From NCBI GenBank assembly GCA_023473595.1, contig JAMCYV010000029.1, positions 1 through 35,181 of the forward strand: a stretch of DNA of 35,181 bases, given 5' to 3'. Made by a program: the position numbers and the translations under genes. The number at the start of each line of letters is the position of its first letter. Positions within the stretch are counted from its first letter, which is position 1. The notes beneath the pieces are model-generated. The model did no database searches. It was not told the origin of the DNA and worked only from the letters and a program-made list of their open reading frames with translations. Source of the DNA: Patescibacteria group bacterium. Its GTDB lineage: Bacteria > Patescibacteriota > CPR2 > UBA1875 > JAMCYV01. Below, piece after piece: positions 23,460 through 29,346 of the stretch.

Positions 23460-23791
23460 ACCGAAGTGGAGGAATCTAAATGGCAAATGACTATTATATC
23501 TACTTTTTAACAAACCAAAATAATAAGGTTATTTATATAGGGGTCACAAATAATCTTAAAAGAAGGGTTTATGAACATAGAATAGAATTGATTGACGGTT
23601 TTACAAAGAAATACAAATGCAAGAAATTGGTCTATTTTGAGGGTACAAAAAGTATTATATCTGCATTAGAAAGAGAAAAGCAGTTGAAAAAGTGGCGAAG
23701 GGAGAAGAAAGATGATCTTGTTAATCAATTAAATCCTGATTGGAAAGATCTTTATGAAAGTATTTAGATCCCTCGACAAGCTCGGGATGAC
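23460..23791 (+). mobile_element. Composite element: palindromic repeat R7 split by a GIY-YIG ORF
   Basis: The left half (23460-23478, ACCGAAGTGGAGGAATCTA) and the right half (23765-23791, TAGATCCCTCGAC...GGGATGAC) are the two halves of the dispersed repeat, with the 288-bp ORF placed exactly at its centre. The left arm supplies GGAGG at 23468-23472, 7 nt before the ATG. The stop TAG overlaps the first bases of the right arm. The outer left end (GTCATTCC) has decayed to GATACAA. Confidence 0.75.
23480..23767 (+). CDS. GIY-YIG nuclease domain protein
   Basis: 95 aa single-domain member of the GIY-YIG superfamily (YhbQ/UPF0213-like size). Key positions are YYIYF (Tyr6, Tyr8), VIYIGVTNNLKRRVYEH (Tyr19-Ile-Gly21, Arg28/29) and ALEREKQLKKW, with Glu66 as the metal-binding glutamate. 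All catalytic residues of the family appear present. It may nick or cut DNA; no DNA-binding extension is present. It is expressed from a Shine-Dalgarno in the repeat arm, 7 nt before ATG. It lies between pyrC and pyrB, genes with which it has no functional link. Its placement inside the repeat suggests it belongs to the element and may help spread it; this is inference. Confidence 0.92.
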   Translation: MANDYYIYFLTNQNNKVIYIGVTNNLKRRVYEHRIELIDGFTKKYKCKKLVYFEGTKSIISALEREKQLKKWRREKKDDLVNQLNPDWKDLYESI

Positions 23792-23860
23792 AAGTACTAG
23801 TCAAATAGTTTTATAGAAAAAGAGTTATTTTTTTGTTATGATTTAAAAAAGGAGAAAAAA

Positions 23861-24145
23861 ATGGCAGAATTTGACCCAGAACCAATAGAAGAGGTCTTAG
23901 AACACGATCCAGGTTATCAACGTTCTCAATTAAAAGAATTGCTCATAAATGGTGGTTATTTAACAGATGCAGAGGCTGAAAAGATTTATAATGCTGATAG
24001 GAAGGGATTAGAAAGATATTTGGAGCAAAGGGAAAAATCTCTAGAGAGGACTTCAGGTAAAATGAGGCAATACACTGAGGAGGTTATTGGTACCTTAGCA
24101 GGATTATTAGACGCTTTACCGGCAGAAACAGAAAACGAAGACTAA
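23861..24145 (+). CDS. Small acidic hypothetical protein
   Basis: 94 aa, strongly acidic, predicted mostly helical (EPIEEVLEHDPG..., LTDAEAEKIYNADRKGLERYLEQREKSLER). No family is recognised. AAAAAAGGAGAAAAAAA gives a good ribosome binding site, and TATGAT lies about 20 nt upstream as a possible -10. It stands 3 nt before pyrB, so it may be co-transcribed with pyrB, but a role in pyrimidine synthesis is not indicated by its sequence. Confidence 0.65.
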   Translation: MAEFDPEPIEEVLEHDPGYQRSQLKELLINGGYLTDAEAEKIYNADRKGLERYLEQREKSLERTSGKMRQYTEEVIGTLAGLLDALPAETENED

Positions 24146-24148
24146 AAA

Positions 24149-25084
24149 ATGCTTAATCAAGATATTATTTCAATCGATCAGTTTGACAGAGAAACTTTGG
24201 AGGGAATCTTCGAGGTTTCTCTTTTTTTAGAAAAGGAAATAAAAGGAAGAGGCAGCTTAGATCTTTTAAAAGGGAAAGTAATGGCTTCCCTTTTCTTTGA
24301 GCCTTCGACAAGAACGCGATTTTCATTTGAATCGGCGATGGAAAAGCTGGGAGGTAACTTGGTCTCTGCTACCGGGGTTAATTTCTCCTCAATGGCAAAA
24401 GGCGAGACGCTTGAAGACACGATAAAAACTATTGAAAGGTATGCCGATGTCATCGTTATTCGCCATCCGGAGATGGGTTCGGCTAGAATAGCAGCTGATT
24501 CTTCAAATATTCCGGTACTAAATGCCGGTGATGGACCGGGCGAACACCCGACCCAAGCGCTTCTTGATTTCTATACTATAAAAAAAGAGATGGGGAAGGT
24601 TGAAGGATTAAACATTGCGATGATAGGCGACCTCAAACATGGTCGGACCATCCATTCACTCCTAAAACTTTTATCGCATTATGAAAATATCAATTATTAT
24701 TTAGTTTCTCCAGAAGAATTAAAGATTCCGTCTGAATATTTAAAGGGTATCAAAAGTTATAAAGAGATTAAAACTTTGGTAGAAGTATTACCAGATGCCG
24801 ATGTACTTTACATGACAAGGATTCAAAAAGAAAGATTTGCTTCCCTAAAAGAATATGAAAAACTAAAAGACTGCTTTGTTTTAAATAAAAAGATGCTTGA
24901 GAGTGCAAAAAAGGATATGATAATAATGCATCCTTTGCCAAGAGTCAGTGAGATTGCTGTTGATGTGGACGAGGACCCGAGAGCCAAATACTTCGGTCAA
25001 GTAGAAAACGGCCTTTATGTCCGCATGGCTCTTCTAGCTTTAGTCTTAGGCAAATTAAAGTTAAAAGAAAAAGTGGTAATTTAA
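24149..25084 (+). CDS. pyrB: Aspartate carbamoyltransferase catalytic subunit
   Basis: 311 aa. Condenses carbamoyl phosphate with aspartate. The carbamoyl-phosphate loop is FEPSTRTRFSFESAMEKLGG (STRTR at 53-57). Others are GDGPGEHPTQALLDFYTI (HPTQ), GDLKHGRTIHSL, the aspartate-site TRIQKERF and HPLPRVSEI. No pyrI regulatory subunit is nearby. Initiation at ATG 24149 lacks a ribosome binding site and probably depends on coupling to the gene ending at 24145. Confidence 0.96.
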   Translation: MLNQDIISIDQFDRETLEGIFEVSLFLEKEIKGRGSLDLLKGKVMASLFFEPSTRTRFSFESAMEKLGGNLVSATGVNFSSMAKGETLEDTIKTIERYADVIVIRHPEMGSARIAADSSNIPVLNAGDGPGEHPTQALLDFYTIKKEMGKVEGLNIAMIGDLKHGRTIHSLLKLLSHYENINYYLVSPEELKIPSEYLKGIKSYKEIKTLVEVLPDADVLYMTRIQKERFASLKEYEKLKDCFVLNKKMLESAKKDMIIMHPLPRVSEIAVDVDEDPRAKYFGQVENGLYVRMALLALVLGKLKLKEKVVI

Positions 25085-25119
25085 ATGCCCGTCTTCACTA
25101 AAGTTACGGCAGGGCTACC

Positions 25120-25148
25120 GCTTCGGCAAGGAATAATTATTCCGAAGC
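25120..25148 (+). promoter_or_regulatory. Hairpin just before the pyrE ribosome binding site
   Basis: GCTTCGG (25120-25126) pairs with CCGAAGC (25142-25148). The loop contains most of an internal palindrome GGAATAATTATTCC. The GGAGG of pyrE starts 4 nt after the stem. It might tune pyrE translation. No U-run follows, so it is not an intrinsic terminator, and no PyrR-binding consensus is recognised. Confidence 0.35.
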
Positions 25149-25161
25149 TACAGGAGGAAAA

Positions 25162-25767
25162 ATGAAGAAACAACTCATAAAAGATTTACACAATATCGGT
25201 TCGGTCAAATTTGGTGAATTTACATTAAAATCTGGGATCAAATCGCCTATTTATATTGATTTAAGGCTTTTAGCCTCTCATCCTAAGGTTTTAAAAACAA
25301 TCGCAAAGCTGATTGCAGAAAAAATTAAAGACAAGGATTGCGACATCATAGCCGGAATACCATATACAGGCATCCCGATGGCGACTGCCGTTTCTTTGGA
25401 AACCGGTATCCCAATGATCTATCCGAGAAAAGAGATTAAAGATTATGGTACTAAAAAGAAGATTGAAGGAGTCTATAAGAGCGGCGATAAATGCATAGTT
25501 ATTGATGACTTGATTACAAGCGGCGCCTCAAAGTTTGAGACAGTAGAACCTCTGGAAGCCGAGGGATTAATCGTACAAGACTTTGTTGTCTTGGTTGACA
25601 GAGAACAAGGTGGCGGACAACTTCTCGCCGATAAAGGTTATAATTTGCATAGTATTATTAGAATTTCTGAACTTCTTGATACTCTAGAAGATGAAGGTTT
25701 GATTTCCAAGAATCAGGTTGAAGATGTCAGAAGTTTTCTAGTAGAGAATTCATTTGTGAAGAAATAA
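25162..25767 (+). CDS. pyrE: Orotate phosphoribosyltransferase
   Basis: 201 aa. Converts orotate and PRPP to OMP. FTLKSGIKSPIYIDLRLL at the N-terminus, AGIPYTGIPMATAVS, YPRKEIKDYGTKKKIEG (flexible catalytic loop) and the PRPP motif CIVIDDLITSGAS (111-123) are all present. A strong CAGGAGGAAAA ribosome binding site precedes the ATG. It is the last gene of the pyrimidine cluster. Confidence 0.96.
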   Translation: MKKQLIKDLHNIGSVKFGEFTLKSGIKSPIYIDLRLLASHPKVLKTIAKLIAEKIKDKDCDIIAGIPYTGIPMATAVSLETGIPMIYPRKEIKDYGTKKKIEGVYKSGDKCIVIDDLITSGASKFETVEPLEAEGLIVQDFVVLVDREQGGGQLLADKGYNLHSIIRISELLDTLEDEGLISKNQVEDVRSFLVENSFVKK

Positions 25768-25788
25768 GCATTTTCCTTTTAAAAGAGT

Positions 25789-25794
25789 TATAAT
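25789..25794 (+). promoter_or_regulatory. -10 box of the SemiSWEET gene, predicted leaderless
   Basis: A perfect TATAAT ends 6 nt before the ATG at 25801, with no ribosome binding site between them. Confidence 0.55.
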
Positions 25795-25800
25795 ATTTAT

Positions 25801-26061
25801 ATGGATTTTGTTGTTATATTAGGACTTATTGCAGCCAGTTTGACTACCCTGTCTTATATTCCACAACTTATAAAAATTAAGAGAACTAAATCAGTTGAGG
25901 ATCTTTCATTGGGTATGTTTATCGCACTTACAACGGGTTTTACCCTTTGGCTTATTTATGGCTTTTTAATTAATTCATTGCCGATAATTTTTTCTAATGT
26001 CCTAGCAGTTACATTATCTTTTTTGATTTTGCTTTTAAAAATTAAATATAATAAGAAGTAA
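25801..26061 (+). CDS. SemiSWEET/PQ-loop family transporter
   Basis: 86 aa with three membrane helices, the size and layout of bacterial SemiSWEETs, which form dimers and move small sugars. The PQ motif is in LSYIPQLIKI on helix 1, followed by KSVEDLSLGMFIALTTGFTLWLIYG on helix 2. The substrate is not predictable. Its last base overlaps the ATG of the MscS gene (TAATG), so the two are co-expressed. Confidence 0.88.
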   Translation: MDFVVILGLIAASLTTLSYIPQLIKIKRTKSVEDLSLGMFIALTTGFTLWLIYGFLINSLPIIFSNVLAVTLSFLILLLKIKYNKK

Positions 26062-26876
26062 TGTTAAGCATTATTTCAGAATTTATAAATTGGATTGGGC
26101 TTCATGGGACGAGTATAATTCGAATCCTTTTTTTGGCGCTTTTTTACTATATCATCTTTGAGATTCTCGTTTGGCGGATTTGCAAAATGATTGAGAAGAG
26201 CGTTACTCGGAAGAAAGAAAAAGAGATTGCCGAGCAAAGGGCGGAGACTATTAAAAGCGCTCTTATTAAAGTAGGCAGCATTGTCTTTTTTATCGGGATT
26301 TTTATTTCAATTTTGGCTGAATCAGGACTGAATGTCCTTCCTTTCCTAGCTACTTTCGGTGCTGTTGGAGTTATAGTCGGTTTTGGTTTGCAGAGCGTTG
26401 TAAAAGACATTGTTAATGGAGCCCTCATCATAGGTGAGGGACAATATTCCAAAGGGGACATTATTGAAATAGAGGGCAAAAAGGGAACTGTCGAAAAAGT
26501 AAGCCTAAGAAGGACAGTTTTGAGGGATCTTGATGGCACAGCTCACCATATCCCCAACTCCTTGGTAGGAATAGTCAGCAACATGTCGCAAGATTGGGCG
26601 GGGATTAATTTAGATGTAAAAATTAAATCAAGTGAGGATATTGACAAAGCGATAAATATCCTAAATACTGTAGGCGAAGAGGTATATTCCAATAAATTAT
26701 ATAAGCCTTTGATGCTTGATGTCCCGAAGGTTTTAGGGGTAAACGAACTTGACGAAAGCGGTATTACCATCAAAATGATTGGTAAAACCAAACACCTTAA
26801 GAAATGGGATGTCAAAAAAGAGCTCTTGAAGAGAATTAAACTAACATTTGATAGAGAAAATATTAAAATGGCCTAA
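26061..26876 (+). CDS. MscS-type mechanosensitive ion channel
   Basis: 271 aa, small-conductance type. Three membrane segments, the last being the pore helix (LATFGAVGVIVGFGLQSVVKDIVNG), lead into the beta domain (GQYSKGDIIEIEGKKGTVEKVSLRRTVLRDLDGTAHHIPNSLV) and the C-terminal alpha/beta part. All match the MscS family, which releases solutes under hypo-osmotic shock. It overlaps the SemiSWEET stop by one base. Confidence 0.93.
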   Translation: MLSIISEFINWIGLHGTSIIRILFLALFYYIIFEILVWRICKMIEKSVTRKKEKEIAEQRAETIKSALIKVGSIVFFIGIFISILAESGLNVLPFLATFGAVGVIVGFGLQSVVKDIVNGALIIGEGQYSKGDIIEIEGKKGTVEKVSLRRTVLRDLDGTAHHIPNSLVGIVSNMSQDWAGINLDVKIKSSEDIDKAINILNTVGEEVYSNKLYKPLMLDVPKVLGVNELDESGITIKMIGKTKHLKKWDVKKELLKRIKLTFDRENIKMA

Positions 26877-26886
26877 AAGGAGGAAT

Positions 26887-27627
26887 ATGGGCAAAAAAAT
26901 TAAAATAATAACAGGAACAACACTTGCGGCATTAACCTTAGGTACTGCTTGTGTTTTCGCTCAAACAGCGCCTAAAATTCAAGGAGAACTTCAGAACTTA
27001 AGGCAACAAATCCAGGCGGATTTGGGAGAAGCTAAAAACGAAAGAAGTCAGGAGAGAGAAATTAAAAAACAAGCTGCTTTAGACAAAGTAAAACAAGCGA
27101 CTATTAAGGCGATTAACGCCACAATAGAGAAATTAAACAGAATAAAGGCTAGAGTTGCCAACATGACGGTCATCTCTGAAGAGGAAAAGAGCAGCTTATA
27201 TGAGAAAATCAGCGGAAGAATAGAGACGCTAAATGCGAAGATAGAAGAAGTAAATGCTGCTACAACTGTTGAAGAAGTCAAAGCAGTCTTTGCAGGGGGA
27301 CAGAAAGAAATCAGAAATACCGTAGATATTGTAAAAGACATAGTAGCTTCGATCCACAAGACTCACCTTCTTAACATTATTACCAAGCTTGAAACTTTAA
27401 TGGCCACTTTGGAGGGACAGATAAACCAAATCCCTGATGCAGCCAAAAAAGCGACGGCCCAAGGTTACCTAGATGCTGCTAAGGCTGCTATTGCAAACGC
27501 TAAGGTTCAAATTACTGCAGGAAAGCTGAAGGAAGCCAGAGACGCTATAAAAGAAGCGCATTCTAATCTAGTAAAACTAAAAAATATTGAAAAAAATAAA
27601 AAAGAAAGGGAGGATAGCAATGACTAA
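26887..27627 (+). CDS. Secreted alpha-helical protein, unknown function
   Basis: 246 aa from the ATG at 26887, which has AAAGGAGGAAT directly upstream; an in-frame ATG at 26848 lies inside the mscS gene and has no such site. The N-terminus is a signal peptide (MGKKIKIITGTTLAALTLG) with likely cleavage after CVFA. The mature part is Lys/Glu/Ala-rich and almost wholly helical, with coiled-coil stretches (KVKQATIKAINATIEKLNRIKARV; IEEVNAATTVEEVKAVF; EGQINQIPDAAKKATAQGYLDAAKAAIANAK). Such helical, probably cell-wall-associated proteins are common in Patescibacteria, but no specific function is known. The 3' end overlaps the next gene by 8 nt. Confidence 0.75.
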   Translation: MGKKIKIITGTTLAALTLGTACVFAQTAPKIQGELQNLRQQIQADLGEAKNERSQEREIKKQAALDKVKQATIKAINATIEKLNRIKARVANMTVISEEEKSSLYEKISGRIETLNAKIEEVNAATTVEEVKAVFAGGQKEIRNTVDIVKDIVASIHKTHLLNIITKLETLMATLEGQINQIPDAAKKATAQGYLDAAKAAIANAKVQITAGKLKEARDAIKEAHSNLVKLKNIEKNKKEREDSND

Positions 27628-27886
27628 AACTACTAAATATCTTCTTTTGGGTCTGGGTATTACAGTTATTGGCGCTGGGACTATCTTTGGAACAGTTTAT
27701 TATTATTCCCTAAAACCCAAAACTACTACTAATAGTTCTTCTGCGAATGTTGTAGCTACAAAGGATAAAGATGAGCTGGAGCTGGAAAAAGCAGATAAAG
27801 AGTTAGATAATGATTTAGACTTTGATCTCTCTGAATTAGACACTATTTATAGCGAGCTTAACCAAATAAATCTGACAGGCATTTAG
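27620..27886 (+). CDS. Small single-pass membrane protein with acidic tail
   Basis: 88 aa from ATG 27620, which is preceded by GGGAGGATAGCA; an earlier in-frame ATG (27587) lacks a ribosome binding site. One membrane helix (about residues 6-27, YLLLGLGITVIGAGTIFGTVYYY) is followed by a Ser/Thr linker and a strongly acidic tail (DKDELELEKADKELDNDLDFDLSELD). No family recognised. It overlaps the secreted helical protein by 8 nt and is followed by an intrinsic terminator, so these two genes end the transcription unit. The tail could bind cations or the basic secreted neighbour; this is speculation. Confidence 0.7.
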   Translation: MTKTTKYLLLGLGITVIGAGTIFGTVYYYSLKPKTTTNSSSANVVATKDKDELELEKADKELDNDLDFDLSELDTIYSELNQINLTGI

Positions 27887-27910
27887 ACCTATTAATTAGT
27901 ATTTTTATAA

Positions 27911-27945
27911 TATAGACTAAAGTCTTTGCTTTGGTCTATATTTTT
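27911..27945 (+). terminator. Intrinsic terminator
   Basis: The stem TATAGACTAAAG / CTTTGGTCTATA (12 bp with one G-T type mismatch, loop TCTTTG) is followed by TTTTT. It ends the unit that finishes with the small membrane protein. The 3' part overlaps the -10 region of the next gene. Confidence 0.75.
27937..27942 (+). promoter_or_regulatory. -10 box of the baeRF-like gene, predicted leaderless
   Basis: TATATT ends 6 nt before the GTG at 27949, the same spacing as at the other predicted leaderless genes. It is embedded in the right arm of the terminator. Confidence 0.4.
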
Positions 27946-27948
27946 GAC

Positions 27949-28758
27949 GTGAAAGAAAAAGAGTATCGTAAACCAGAAATTTTAGACATAAATGAAATTT
28001 ATAGCTTTGAAAAGGCGTTGAAAAAGAACGGAATGTTTTTGTCGCTATATCTTCCAAGTGATATGAATAAGGAAGCTAAACACCTTTGGGATTCAATCTA
28101 TTCTAGAGAGAAAAAGAAAATTCAAGAAAGCCAGATCTCAGAAAAAGAAAAAAATGAAGCCTTAAGACTACTTAAGGAAATCAACAATTATCTTAAAAAC
28201 CGCGAGATTGATTACTACAATACACTTGTTCTTTTTTTAAATAATCAGGTCTTTAAGTATATGATTATTCCTGAAATTTTGGAAGCTAGTCTTTTTTTCA
28301 GCAATCGGCCCTTTTTAAGTCCGCTTAAAAAAATTAAAGAAAGCGACAGATTGTCACTAATCATTTGCCTCGATAGGATACAGGCAGAGCTTTTCTCTGT
28401 CAGGTATAATCGCTTTCATCATTATTATGGACGTCTAGAAACAACCGTTCCCCAAAAAATAAGGGGTGGAAGTGAAAGCTGGAAAGGACTTAGAGAGACG
28501 AAGAATTTCTTGCACACGGAAACCCACTTAAATGTACATTTAAAGAAAGTCTCCAGGAAATTATCTCATCTTTTAAAACATAGAGATTTTGAAGAAATTT
28601 ATATCGGTGGGCATGAAGAAATTTTCAAAAAATTTGAAGAAAAGCTGCCGGAAAGCGTTAGACAAAAAATAGCCGGTCGATTTATCGGCGAACCAGATAT
28701 ACTTCTTGCGGTAATAAGAAAGGAGGGATTCTCAAAAATTAAAAAAGGGCTTATTTAG
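27949..28758 (+). CDS. baeRF-like protein (bacterial eRF1/Pelota-related fold)
   Basis: 269 aa from GTG 27949. Resembles the bacterial archaeo-eukaryotic release factor (baeRF) families. FLSLYLPSD opens domain 1, LSLIICLDRIQAELFSVRY is the central strand pattern, VPQKIRGGSESWKGLRE occupies the place of the family's GG-containing loop, and the C-terminal half gives HLKKVSRKLSHLL, EEIYIGGHEEIFKKFEEKLPESV and GEPDILLAVIRKEG. Family members are proposed to rescue or split stalled ribosomes; direct proof is limited. No true GGQ is present. A TTG at 27931 in the same frame would add six residues but sits inside the terminator stem, so GTG is preferred. It is convergent with the J-domain gene and overlaps it by 4 nt. 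Confidence 0.65.
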   Translation: MKEKEYRKPEILDINEIYSFEKALKKNGMFLSLYLPSDMNKEAKHLWDSIYSREKKKIQESQISEKEKNEALRLLKEINNYLKNREIDYYNTLVLFLNNQVFKYMIIPEILEASLFFSNRPFLSPLKKIKESDRLSLIICLDRIQAELFSVRYNRFHHYYGRLETTVPQKIRGGSESWKGLRETKNFLHTETHLNVHLKKVSRKLSHLLKHRDFEEIYIGGHEEIFKKFEEKLPESVRQKIAGRFIGEPDILLAVIRKEGFSKIKKGLI

Positions 28759-29240
28759 ATCTCTCGTAAAACTTCATTTTCCTGTTTTGGCGGAAAAACA
28801 TTAAAATTTTTCTGCTCCCTCGGTCTTATTTCTTCTGGAAATATTCCATTTTCTTGAATATTAGTTGATTCAATATTTCTTAGGCTTAAATAAGTAGAAA
28901 CCGTTAAAGCAAGGATAAAACCCAGGATCACCCAAAGGAAAATGATAAGACGTTTATATTTGGTTTCTGATTTTATTTCATTGTAAAGCGAGGGTGTATA
29001 ATAGCTGGTTGCTGCATTGTAAAAGATTTTTTCACCCGTTAGGTTTAGACTCTTATCATACTCTTCCCTTTTATTTTTTAGAGTATTGTAAGCTTCATTT
29101 AATAAAACCGTTTCTTTATCGGTATCTAATCTGTCGCTTCTGTCCGGATGAATCTCTTTTATTTTTTTAAGATAGGCTTTTCTTATCTCTTTTAAATCGG
29201 CCTCTTGATTTATACCTAAAATATGATAATAGTCTTCCAT
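28755..29240 (-). CDS. J-domain protein with C-terminal membrane anchor
   Basis: 161 aa from ATG 29240, which has GAGGTGGAA directly before it and gives the standard J-domain opening EDYYHILGI. An in-frame ATG at 29294 lacks a ribosome binding site. Helices II and III are joined by the HPD motif (31-33), which stimulates DnaK ATPase. No Gly/Phe or zinc region follows. A single membrane helix is near residues 100-120 (LIIFLWVILGFILALTVSTYL), and the tail is probably outside. It likely recruits DnaK to the membrane. No dnaK is in the window. Its 3' end overlaps the baeRF-like gene. Confidence 0.85.
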   Translation of the reverse strand: MEDYYHILGINQEADLKEIRKAYLKKIKEIHPDRSDRLDTDKETVLLNEAYNTLKNKREEYDKSLNLTGEKIFYNAATSYYTPSLYNEIKSETKYKRLIIFLWVILGFILALTVSTYLSLRNIESTNIQENGIFPEEIRPREQKNFNVFPPKQENEVLREI

Positions 29241-29346
29241 TTCCACCTCAAATAAATCTTTATACTTTATAAGTTTTATAAGCGGTTGTTGCATTGTCAG
29301 TTTTTGCTAAAAAGGCGCCTGAATCGGCGAAGAATTTTGTGATAAA

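Noticed and set aside
20216-23791. Repeats in the pyr cluster as a CRISPR array
   Set aside because: Spacing is irregular, copies differ in length and orientation, lie between or within genes, and there are no cas genes.
25085-25161. PyrR attenuator or riboswitch before pyrE
   Set aside because: A hairpin is present but there is no terminator/antiterminator pair, no U-run and no recognisable PyrR-binding loop.
27931-27948. TTG start for the baeRF-like gene
   Set aside because: The TTG lies within the right arm of the intrinsic terminator; the GTG at 27949 has a -10 box at the spacing seen at other leaderless genes.
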